Source of the DNA: Holtermannia corniformis
Taxonomy: Eukaryota; Basidiomycota; Tremellomycetes; Holtermanniales
Direction: 5' to 3'
NCBI GenBank assembly: GCA_001599935.1
Contig: BCIJ01000043.1
Coordinates: 36,001-100,000 of the forward strand
DNA length: 64,000 bases
The notes beneath the pieces are model-generated. The model did no database searches, was not told where the DNA came from, and saw only the letters and a program-made list of their open reading frames with translations. This document shows, one piece after another, positions 34,061 to 43,315 of this stretch; positions within the stretch are counted from its first letter, which is position 1; every line of letters begins with the position of its first letter. Made by a program: the position numbers and the translations under genes.

Positions 34061-34459
34061 AGTGATGTGTGATATGGCGAGGTCGGATCGCTGTACGATG
34101 CGCAATGTCGATGGTGAATGCAGTGACGATCTCGGCAGTGTGGTCAGCTTTGCATCGACGTCCGTCTCGCCTTCGACTGTCACCGCATCTTCCTGACATC
34201 TTTTACAACGTCCCTTTGGCTCTCGGACGATGTCGGGATAGGGAATGTGTGCTTTCAACATCTACACCGTCACAACAGCTGTCGACGACGACGACCACAA
34301 GCAAGTCGGCAACAAGAGGCTTTCATCGGATACGAAGAGCTCGGCGAGGACGCGCGGTGTACAGCTCGCCAAGCTGAGCTGATGTGGTCGTACGAGCAGG
34401 GGAGGTGGGCAATGTGCGGGCGGTAAAGGTGGGTATCCGACCCATCCAGGCATCAGCTG

Positions 34460-35034
34460 ATGGATCCTCGTCCGACAGAGCTGCTCACACCCTATCGTCT
34501 CGTCCCCGCTCTCAAGATTGAACGCAGCACCATCACTATCGCGGTGGACGTGGTGGATGTGGATGATTTAGTGTGGAGTGCGAGTCCTCCAGGTGAGCTC
34601 TTCGCACAGCACTCTGAGCTCGCTCTGAGCTCGCAGCTAATGGTACCCCAGCGTTTGCTGCTAGGGTCGCCTCGGCCATGTGGGATGGCATTCGACACCA
34701 GTACATCGAACGGTGAGTTCCATTTTCGCATCACGAAACTTGCTGACGTTTGCCTGGGCTTAAACCGCTCGACCGAGCATGCACAAACCGTCACTGTAGC
34801 CTGGCTGAAACATGCTGAAGAGTGGAGAAACACAACGGGCCATTCGTGAGTAATCCAGCCGTTTCGTACCCCATCCTCTGTTCTGTCATGCACCATATTC
34901 CTTTGCCGAGTGTGATATCTCAGTCGTTCAGGTGCTCAACGCCAGCATCGCCCTCGTACCGCGTCTGCTGGCCGAGGTGTCCTACCGCACGTTGCCGGGA
35001 CCCTCACACGTTTGCTGCTTCTTGGGGTTGAGCT
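34460..35034 (+). CDS. Possible small spliced gene, unrecognised
   Basis: From ATG 34460 the frame MDPRPTELLTPYRLVPALKI and onward ends at a good donor (gtgagc after SPP). Joining across a 59-nt intron gives AFAARVASAMWDGIRHQYIE. Further exon-like pieces (WLKHAEEWRNTTGHS; VLNASIALVPRLLAEVSYRT ending near 35034) follow, but I could not make all phases agree, so the model is doubtful. It converges on paralog 6. It may be a relic. Confidence 0.25.
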
Positions 35035-35156
35035 AGCTGCTGCGGCAGCCAGGGCCAGTGAATGCGCGGGACCAGGCTGAGCGCGGTGATTGACAATGAT
35101 AGGGCATATGGATCTATATAACAGTGTCTTTGCCTTGGCCGACAGTCGCACCTCCT

Positions 35157-36837
35157 TCAAGTGCGCCTCCGCTTGCTTCTGCGAGGATTCGAAGCCTATC
35201 CGAGTCAGCAAAGGTTGATGACGCGCCGCGCTCACCGAAACCTGGCTGTCGAGCTGCTCCTTGAGACGCTCGATCTCTTTGTCCTTGTCCGCGAGCCTGG
35301 CTTCGCACTGCAGCATGAGCTCTGTCCCCATCGCGGATGACCCACCCTCTCCTCGGTCGCATGGAGCGCCTTTGCCGTGAGGGCGAGATTTAGTACGAGT
35401 CCCCGGACTTCGCCGTCGGTGTAGGCTTCGTACTCTCTCTACGCGGTCAATGCGGGCTAGACCTGTTGTTCAGCTCACAATCATGCGCTAAAGTCGTGAG
35501 CATGTTGGGCAAGCTCCTAATGCTTACAAATACCGCTTCGTGGTGAGCCTCGCGCGGTGCGTCGTTCATGAGATAGTAAAACAGACTTTGCCGGTCAGCA
35601 ACAAAGTCACGCTGCTGCTGCCAGTGTCGGCGCTAGCTGTTAGCTTGACCTTGATGAGGAGAGCGTACGACTGCGTCCTCGACTCGCGTCCAATGACGCC
35701 GAGGGACCGACACTGTCACTGGCGCATGGTTTTCACCCAGCAGTGTCAGGCCTATTGTTAGCGTGAACCGGCCGTCCGGGTACCTACGTCGGCGTCCGGT
35801 GTTCAGAGATAGTTTGCAGAGCCACCCAGTGGCTGGACCTTTGCATTGGCCGTCCTAGTTTCCATTAGCTGCGATGTGGAGCTTGGTACCTGCCTTGGAG
35901 AGCTCGTCCAGCTCCTCGCCTAGGATATAATCGCCCACGGTCGTGGAGAAAACAGGACTGGCTATCAGCAACAGTTCGCGGTGCCTCTACCCACTAGTAT
36001 TGCATGCGATGAATCACAAGCTTTACAGCTTCGGGTTTGGACTTGGCGTGGCGAAGCTGGGCGAGGGCTGCACAGCAGCCTCGCTTTCCAACGAGTGCCT
36101 CAAGGTGTCGAGTCTGCTTGAGCCGCGGCGCGAGGGTGATCAGCTGAAATATGCCCGCTATGTAGTCGCAGAGCTCATCGAGAGGCATGTCCTCACGCAG
36201 TAGAGCCCCTAGCTTGGCGCGCTTGCAGCTGTCTCTGCCTGGGTCTCTTCCGATCTGCTCTTCTTCGGGTAATATGCGGCGGAGCACAGGCGCATGCTCG
36301 GTGGTGAGTTGACGTGCAATGTCGAGGGCAAAAAGTCTTGTCTGGGTCGGTGCTTCGGTGCTGAATATCGCCGCAACTGCCATCTCGATGACGATGGGTG
36401 GGGACATGGCGTGTGCATCACTGCGATATCAGCCGGGCCATAGTGAAGCCGCGCGCACCTTGTGCACAGAAGGGAGAAGACAGCCTCGTCCAGCACGGCG
36501 CGGTCCATTCCGTGCAGGGTGTCAATGACCCAGGTGCAAGTTTGCTCGTAAAAGGACACGGCAAGCGAGCGGCGAGAAACCCTTGTCGCATCGTCTAGCA
36601 AGGCTCCGTCTTGGGATGCACCCGGCTGCTCAAGAACAGGACAGCGTTCGATCAAGAGGTGGAATAGCTGGCCGTTAGCTCGGACTCGTAGCTGTTTACC
36701 GTACTCACACACTCCTGTAACGCTCTTGTCACTTGATCCGGATGAGGAGGATTCGCCATTGCGCCTGCTATGAGCTCCTCCCAGAGCTGAGCATGTTGGC
36801 ATCTGAGTGGTTCGACTATGACAATGAGGTCGACCAT
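35157..36837 (-). CDS. Expanded orphan family, paralog 6 (divergent, coiled-coil tail)
   Basis: Not recognised. Proposed start at 36837 (MVDLIVIVEPLRCQHAQLWE; 36864 is an alternative). Exons then give LFHLLIERCPVLEQPG, RRSLAVSFYEQTCTWVIDTL, LDEAVFSLLCTRSDAHAMS, IVIEMAVAAIFSTEAPTQTR, DELCDYIAGIFQLITLAPRL, all helical pairs. A strand-like block (GENHAPVTVSVPRRHW) precedes VRGLVLNLALTAKALHATEE and the coil ARLADKDKEIERLKEQLDSQ. With the last intron spliced in phase the protein ends ASNPRRSKRRRT, a basic, nuclear-localisation-like tail, at TGA 35157-35159. It groups with paralogs 1 and 3. About 430 residues. Confidence 0.58.
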
Positions 36838-37704
36838 GGCTAGTGATGGACTGGACGTGATCACCCACGACTGGCTAGAATATGCCGCTTACTGTTCATC
36901 CTGTTGGCCTTGTTTCGTGATGGTGTATGTGTTTCATCTTTCAAGTCAGCTAGCGGCGAGCGGAATGGGGTGCAGCGGGGGATTGATCCTATCACCGGCG
37001 GCCTTCAGCCGAAATCGGCAATGGACACCCACGGGCACGGCAGCAGGCTCGGCTTTCAAAGGGACCCTTGCACCTATGAATCGGCGTACAGGTCGTGACC
37101 AATCCGACCGACACACCGAGGCTTTCTGTCTACGACAGGGTGGCTACATGACCTGCTACGGATTGACCCTGTCCGGCCTTCTTCTAATCCTTCTGTAGTG
37201 CTCCGCCAGCTTTGCTCACACGATCACTCTCAGAATGGTCAAGGCTCAGCGCAAAGAATCGCTGCGCCCAAGTCCTTTCAACTGGTCACCAGTCTCATCT
37301 AGCCGATGCGCTGCGTCGGCGCGTGCCGAGCTCGTTTCAGACGCTCGCGAAACCAGCCAGGATGCGTACGCCTGCCGTCACCGCGACGCGCTCTTGAGTT
37401 TTCCACCGAAATTCATCAGACTTGCTGCACAGCAATGCTGGCGCACACTGGACCTTGCGCGGTCAGCTGCTCTGATCGATACGCGAGTCCTTTGATCCAT
37501 GGCGAATCGAGCATCTCCCCATCACTGCAGCTAGGACATGTCAATCTCCAGATCTCATTCCGAGTGCACCACTCGCCACTGTCGCCTCGCGCCAGGCACG
37601 TCTCAAAGAGACTCAAGCCCGCTCAACACCCCAAACCAACATCTATCAGGTCCTTTGTGCAAGACTCGTACGATGCTCCTTTGACGCTCACCGACTCCGC
37701 CGCC
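36838..37704. other. Spacer and promoter side of GS-like copy 2
   Basis: No gene is supported. 37235-37495 is an open frame whose part 37328-37400 matches 24483-24560, so it is probably duplicated upstream DNA rather than a gene. Confidence 0.4.
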
Positions 37705-37711
37705 TATATAT
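37705..37711 (+). promoter_or_regulatory. TATA box of GS-like copy 2
   Basis: The sequence tatatat lies 25-31 bp upstream of the ATG at 37736, implying a very short leader. Confidence 0.5.
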
Positions 37712-37735
37712 CCCATTCGACTATACCATACCCCC

Positions 37736-38911
37736 ATGTCTTCCCACCTCGACGACTTTCTCGCCGCCAACGCGGTCGACAACATCCGCCTCATCTTTGT
37801 GCTCTACAGCAATGTGCATCAGCTCGCACTCGTCACCAAAACCCGGGCGCTCGACATGGCCCGTACCGGCGCTGGGTTCTCGATCAACCCGGCCGGGCTG
37901 TACAACGGGACAGCAATCGGCGGCCGCCTCACACACCTAGTGCAAGAGTACAATGCGTATGCGTATCCTCAGTGGGAGACGATCCGCCAGGTCGGCGGGG
38001 ACGGCATGGTTCTCTGCCATGTCGAGGAGCGCGACCACGGGTTCTCACGCGATCCTCGGTGGATCCTTCAGCAAGTGAAAACCGACGTCAAAGTCGGGTT
38101 CGAGCTGGAGTTTTTGCTGGCAAAGAATGGCCTGCCGAAAGGCAGCGGCGGACATGACGCTACCGCGGTACACGACCCTTCCTGGAAGGTGGTGACGGAC
38201 GCGGTCAAGGCGATCGAGGGAGCCGGCATCGGCGTCTGGCTTGCCCACCAAGAGGACAGCCTGACGCAGTATGAAATCGCGCTCAACCCGGCCCCACCCC
38301 TCGAAGCCGTCGACAAGCTTATTGCAGCGATTCAGATCATCAAGGGGATGGCGGCGGCGCACGGCTACATGGCGACGATGCACCCGAAACCGTTCGACGA
38401 GGGGCCGTCGACCGGGCTGCACATGCACTTTGACGGCGACTTTGGTGGCGTCTTGCAGCACCTCCCCGCCCTCACCGCGGTATTGAATGGCGGCTACGAC
38501 TCGTATCACCGCGAGGGAGAGTATGGCCAAGGCGTGGTCGCATGGTCCAACTGGAAGTCGGCGCCAATCAGGCGGATCAACAACCGGTTCGAGCTGCGGC
38601 AGCCTGACCACCTCGTCAATCCGTATCTGCAGGTTGCAGCGGTGCTCGGCGCGATCCAGGCGGGCGGGGACCTTACCGAGCCGATCCACCACGTTGGAGG
38701 TCGCTTACCTCGTGCACAGTGGCCTGGCAAAGTCCTCGGCATGCTCCCGAGGGATCTTGAAGAGGCTCTCGAGGCGTTGCGCGCCGACGAGGTTGTAGGC
38801 AAGGCGCTCGGTGCCGCGCTCGAGCCGTATCTCGCCAACAGGCAGGAAGAGGTCAAGGTTGGTGACCAGATGAGCTTGGAGGAGAGGAGGCAGATTATGA
38901 GGCAGATTTAG
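37736..38911 (+). CDS. Glutamine-synthetase-fold ligase, copy 2
   Basis: A single exon of 391 residues starting MSSHLDDFLAANAVDNIRL. It has the same landmarks as copy 1: SNVHQLALVTKTRALDMART, DPRWILQQVKTDVKVGFELE, an intact His box (TMHPKPFDEGPSTGLHMHFD), SAPIRRINNRFELRQPDHLV followed by NPYLQ, and a C-terminal LPRAQWPGKVLGMLPRDLEE. The metal-binding Glu and His and the arginine near the C terminus are kept, so it should be active. A GlnA-like gamma-glutamyl-amine ligase or related ATP-dependent amide synthetase is the most likely role. It is divergent to copy 1, 8.2 kb away. The absence of introns in both contrasts with the intron-dense neighbourhood. Confidence 0.83.
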   Translation: MSSHLDDFLAANAVDNIRLIFVLYSNVHQLALVTKTRALDMARTGAGFSINPAGLYNGTAIGGRLTHLVQEYNAYAYPQWETIRQVGGDGMVLCHVEERDHGFSRDPRWILQQVKTDVKVGFELEFLLAKNGLPKGSGGHDATAVHDPSWKVVTDAVKAIEGAGIGVWLAHQEDSLTQYEIALNPAPPLEAVDKLIAAIQIIKGMAAAHGYMATMHPKPFDEGPSTGLHMHFDGDFGGVLQHLPALTAVLNGGYDSYHREGEYGQGVVAWSNWKSAPIRRINNRFELRQPDHLVNPYLQVAAVLGAIQAGGDLTEPIHHVGGRLPRAQWPGKVLGMLPRDLEEALEALRADEVVGKALGAALEPYLANRQEEVKVGDQMSLEERRQIMRQI

Positions 38912-39007
38912 CAGCTATGCGACACAGTATGGCAAGACGCTTGCGGGAAGAACCGTTGAATCGCATTCGCCAATCTCACCGTCAGCGCTCAAGCATCAAC
39001 GACCACC

Positions 39008-40126
39008 ATGTCTCGCTATGATTTGCTGTACATTCCATGGTCGAGATTACTTTTATCGGTGAGTGCGGCAGTGTCGCTATAGCCTGCTGATCTGCACAGA
39101 ACGGGTTTGATGAAACCAAGTCGCACCGGATCGCCGACATTGTCAGTCCGTCCACTCCAGACCCTTGCTCATCTCCAGTTTGCGACCCACAACAGTGACG
39201 CCCTACATCACGCTGCATTGACTGAGCTAGTGCTTGGCGATGGCTCGTATACGACGGTGGAGAGCAGCAAGTTTTGCCGTTCGTGCGGTTGGTTCGTCGA
39301 CATCCTTGTGGTCTGGTACGTGCGACAGCAAGGCCCTGCTAATCCAAAGGCCCTATGCAGATCGCGAACCGCCCACCCTCGTAACGCAAGTTGCGACTTG
39401 CATCCTGGCCCGCGCCAATGGAAACCTGTACGATGTCATTGAGTCCGCCCGCAAGATTTTCCACTGCGCATCTGACATGGTATTCGTGGAGGCACTGTGT
39501 CTGTGTGTCTCGGCGTATATTGGTCACGCTAACATAACAGAGAGGATGCGATCAGCGTCTTGTTTCGTTTGGACGACTTGCACGACATTGCCAAGGCGGC
39601 CTTTGCCTACCTCACTGTCGACACCGATTGGTGGGCAGAAGCGAAGAAGATTGCGGACTGTGCGTATCAGGTGGAAACCGAGCCAGACTACTTGGAAGAG
39701 ACCGATGCGTCCCTGCTCCGCTCCTTGTTCACGGTACTCGTGCCATACTGGACCTGGTACATTGGGGGGTATGTCGCAGCTATGACGACGGGATCTGACG
39801 AGCAGGATGTATACCCTGATTGAACGCGAAGACTATCTGTTTGCTTTCGAGGATGAACCGTGGGAGATTCGCCTGGTGAGTCGCCTACGGCAGGAGATGA
39901 TCTGACGTTAAGGACAACGACGCACTCTCCATCACGCCGTTTTCGAAGGACAAGTTCTGCCTGGATGCCGCTACCAAGAGTGGGTGTCGAGCTCTCTACG
40001 TGTCTGACTTTGGTGTCTGACATCGCAGCGATGACGATTTCGAGAGAGGACCCGGTCGACCTCACCGACAAGCAAGTTGAACAGGTTCAGATCTGGCTCG
40101 ACAAGGTGCACGCGGCCGAGTTGTAA
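39008..40126 (+). CDS. Expanded orphan family, paralog 7 (plus strand, C-terminally short)
   Basis: Exons from ATG 39008 (MSRYDLLYIPWSRLLLS) join through short introns to NGFDETKSHRIADI, then HHAALTELVLGDGSYTTVES, CRSCGWFVDILVVW, LVTQVATCILARANGNLYDV, then LFRLDDLHDIAKAAFAYLTV, DASLLRSLFTVLVPYWTWYI, IEREDYLFAFEDEPWEIRL and, at the end, DLTDKQVEQVQIWLDKVHAA before TAA at 40126. The last block corresponds to VLTEKQCVIVRDWMV of paralog 1 and IPPGQITAVRAWL of paralog 5, which places it in this family, but the coiled-coil tail that follows there is missing. Exon borders in 39.3-39.6 kb are uncertain. It may be a truncated but expressed member. Confidence 0.45.
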
Positions 40127-40332
40127 TAGCTGTAGCTTGCAGGTGTATACAATGTGCATAATCTATACAGTCTCGCAGCTGATACAAAGCGGGTCAACAG
40201 CGGCTCCAGTCCACAGAATACACATTGGTGAGCCGCGCCTCGAGTCCCCCGTCAGTAAAGCAATCCGTCCATCCTAGCTGCTCATCTCGACGCGCATTGC
40301 GTCTTTAACAAGTTGGTGAGCGCATAATGCTT
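40127..40332. other. Spacer, no gene seen
   Basis: Nothing recognisable. Confidence 0.4.
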
Positions 40333-41130
40333 CTACAAGTTATCCATCACGCCGTGAGCGATGCGGCGTCGAAGAGGTCGAGCGCCGCGCGGTGAACGGT
40401 GTGGACCAAGTTCATCACGAGGCATGGAGCCCGGAACGCGAGGTGAGCTGGAGAGGGATGGGATACGCTTGATGGGTAGAGACCTTTGACAAGACAACTG
40501 GGGGTACAGTGGGGTTGATGATCGAGGTGATGTGTAGATGGGACTGGAAGAGATCGATGTTATCCTGTGCGGTGCAGAGGATTCTTGGCAGGCAGGGGGT
40601 GACAACGGGAGTGAGCAGTCGAGGGATCTCGGTGATGAGGGGGTAATACGGGCTGCACGCGTCAGGATGCGATTGTGCGATGAAGGGAAGGTCGGAGCGG
40701 GAGCGAGCAGGTGGCCGACATCGATCATGGCGTGCGGGGAGACGGTTCTGGCGAGGCGCTAATCGTCAGCCTCATCGGGCTCGGCAGGCTCACCTTTGAC
40801 AACGCGCACAAGCTTGGCCATGAGATTCATGTAGGGGTTGAGCGGACGCTGCTCCCTGGTTGCCATTTGCCTTTGAAGACCATTCGAGTGATCACAAGCT
40901 CGAATCGAGCTCCACCACGGCCGGGCAACTGCGAAGGATTCTCCTTGCGCTGCACCTGGGTCGACGGAGGTTCAGACTGCGACCAGTGGAGCCACGATTG
41001 TTGCCGCTCGCTTGCTCTGGCTCTGATCAGCTCGGACAGGCGTTTGATGGCTCGCCTTTTGCTTGGGCATGGCGTGGTATGGGATCGGGCCTGACGACAA
41101 AGTGGTTGATCCGACGAAAAGAAGGAATCA
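40333..41130 (-). pseudogene. Partial relic of the Cys-rich family
   Basis: On the minus strand, around 40796-40836, the DNA reads ctcatggccaagcttgtg and then a donor and a CTGAC branch site in the same spacing as at 51547-51605, where the Cys-rich gene has ELMAKLVCVLQ. Flanking minus-strand frames (40333-40728 and about 40840-41093) are Pro/Ser-rich or broken by stops, and the Cys/His core seen at the other two loci is not visible here. I read this as a degenerate 3' piece of a family member. Confidence 0.4.
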
Positions 41131-41772
41131 GCGGACGGCTGCCGCGAGTCGAGTGGTGGAGCTCGAAGGTCGAGTGGGCCATCTGGATCGAGCTGTAGGA
41201 GGGGCGTCGAACGGTTTGAGCGAGGGATGAGTCGGGTGAGGGTAGGCCGAGCGAGGATAGAGCGAGCGCGGAACGGGTCGAGCGGGATGGGTCGGCGAGG
41301 GAGATCTCGGAGTCGGATAGAGGATCGAGAGCAGAGCGGGCGGACGCGATTGGCAGTGTGATAGTCTGGTGAGAGGGATCTCGAGAGTGGTGTCGGTTAC
41401 TCGAGATGAGCGAATGCAGTGGTTCGGCAGCGTTGAGATCTTGAGCTCGACCGACTGCATCGTCAGCAGGCTTCAGGCTAGGTCACACACCTCTTCTCTC
41501 CCTCGCCCACTGTGCTCTGCGGACATGTCAGTATGCTGTCTGATCGCACATATGATCGCACACTCCACGCACCGTGCGGCACTGCGGTCAACGCGGCCTA
41601 CGCAAAACTGTACTCGCTAGCTCGGTCGTGCGCACGGCTAGTGTGAATCTAAGAGCGCAGAGCGTGTCGCTGTCGTGGATGTGTCGATGGTGGTGGTCGT
41701 GAATGTGTCGATAGTGGTGGTCGACGGCAAGTGATCAATTGCCACCGAGATGTTCAGTCAAGATCAACCACC
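41131..41772. other. Spacer with GA-rich, low-complexity sequence
   Basis: 41190-41350 is rich in short gagcg/gatgggtc-like repeats, Pro/Ser-coding on the minus strand, resembling the Ser/Pro repeats at 54-58 kb. No gene is supported. Confidence 0.4.
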
Positions 41773-42987
41773 ATGCCCGCCTGGGCAGATCCCCGCGACA
41801 GGGTGCAGGCCATGTACCGAGCGGCCCAACCTGTGATAGAAGCGATCAAAAACAACACTCTCGACGCCATGTTGGCCAAGGAGGTGCGTGGATGCACGCT
41901 GGCGAGCTCTGATCCGTACAGGAAGTCATCTGGCAGTTGAGCGACCGGCTCATGCGGGCGCGCAACAAGATGACGAGGTTCAGCCTCGAACAGGTGCGTT
42001 GTCATGCCTGTACATCGACTGACGCTCGTAGGAGTTCCATGAGGTCCAGGTGGGTTGTCATCAGCCGACACAGCTCACTCCCTCAGAACCACATCAGCCA
42101 CATAATGATAGCGGTATGTCGTCTCGTCCGAGCCTGGCTGATGTTGGATTACGACACTGCCATCGCCGCATCCGGCGAACACTACATCCGGCGAGGATGT
42201 AGCCAAGACACGTCTGCCGCGGCGAGGATGTAGTCAAGGCGCCGAGGGACACTACATCCGGCGAGACAGTCAGGATGGCGTGCCAGACATCAGGGACGTC
42301 AGAGTTGTAGGCGAAAGCCTACAAAGAAGCGCCGTAGCGAGCGAGATGCATCACGGTTCTTCCCCAATCTAACAGCTGACTGTCTAGCTCGACGTTGAGA
42401 TCGAAGACCCGTTTGATGCGCTCCTGGAGATCAACTATCGCATTCACGTAGGTGGGCTCTGCTGGACCACGCTGATCCCGTAGGACCTTCAGGAAGTCGA
42501 AAAGGAAAACGATGCTGAGCTCCGGCGGCTGCGGGTGAGCGTCATTGTCGCTGCGTGACACGAGCTGATGATCCAGGCTCGCGTTGATGAGTTGGAAGCG
42601 TGCAAGACGAGCAGGACGAGTATCCTCGGAGCTGATCGCCATACCGATGAGATCGACCAAGACACTCTGAAGACGGCGACCGAGACGAATGTGAGTGTTC
42701 TTTGGTTGGCCAGGCTGATATCAGGGGCTCGCCGCATATGTCGAGGACCGTCAGGCCAGCGAGGGCAACGCCACCGAGAAGAAGACCGGCGCCGCGCTGC
42801 GCAAGATCGAGCAGGCCGACCTTTCCAGCCAAGGGCTTAGCTTGCAACGCCAGATTGTCACCGAGCCGGTGAGTTTGGATTGACCTTGCCGCCCTGACTC
42901 TAGTCTGCATGCACCGTTCTCTACCCCCTCGTGCTCGCGCCGACCGAAGACGAAGGACTGCACGCTGGGAATGATGCTGGGTGCTGA
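41773..42987 (+). CDS. Coiled-coil protein of many tiny exons, unrecognised
   Basis: Start at 41773 (ccaccATG, good context): MPAWADPRDRVQAMYRAAQP, then exons EVIWQLSDRLMRARNKM, EFHEVQ (18 nt), NHISHIMIA, a long intron of about 280 nt, LDVEIEDPFDALLEINYRIH, DLQEVEKENDAELRRLR, ARVDELEACKTSRTSILGAD, GLAAYVEDRQASEGNATEKK and a final exon to TGA 42985-42987. All splice sites used are GTGNGT/GTANGT donors with CTGAC-type branch sites. The product, about 230 residues, is mostly helical and charged, consistent with a coiled-coil scaffold. The long intron holds the minisatellite described separately. No homolog is recognised. Confidence 0.5.
42175..42280. repeat. Minisatellite with hairpin units inside an intron
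   Basis: The words acactacatccggcgag (two copies) and ggcgaggatgtag (two copies) alternate. One unit, ctacatcc ggcga ggatgtag, is a perfect 8-bp-stem hairpin (near 42182-42202). The block lies in what would otherwise be a normal 35-nt intron. Confidence 0.6.
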
Positions 42988-43315
42988 GAGGGACTCCTGA
43001 TTGTGAATAGTAGGCGCTGTGAATGAATTGTGAGATGATCGCTACCGCCTGGACTCGACCCAATGAACCCATGGCTGCGAAAACGGACTCTGACCACGCT
43101 GCGTGCTTGTCGAGAACGCCATGCATGCTTTGACCTGTACCAATCCAAACGCCCAAGAGATACTCCAAGATGAGGCGGCGCAGCACAATCAGACCGACGG
43201 AGAACGTGATCGTAGGGCATTGTAGGTGTGGGCAACGGAGGGGATGCGGTGGGGGCTCGAGCGCTTGCGGCACTGCGATGGTCAGCACTCGCAGGCTTAC
43301 TGGAAGACTTACGCC
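42988..43315. other. Convergent 3' flanks, no gene seen
   Basis: Lies between the ends of the coiled-coil gene (+) and the Cys-rich gene (-). No supported exon. Confidence 0.4.

Noticed and set aside
34936..35331. Alternative C terminus of paralog 6 in a frame running to 34936
   Set aside because: Splicing the last intron in phase with the coiled-coil exon leads to a stop at 35157 instead; the longer frame needs a phase shift.
37306..38157. A 283-codon open frame overlapping GS-like copy 2 in another frame
   Set aside because: The GS frame holds all family motifs. This one is Arg/His/Pro-rich shadow sequence.
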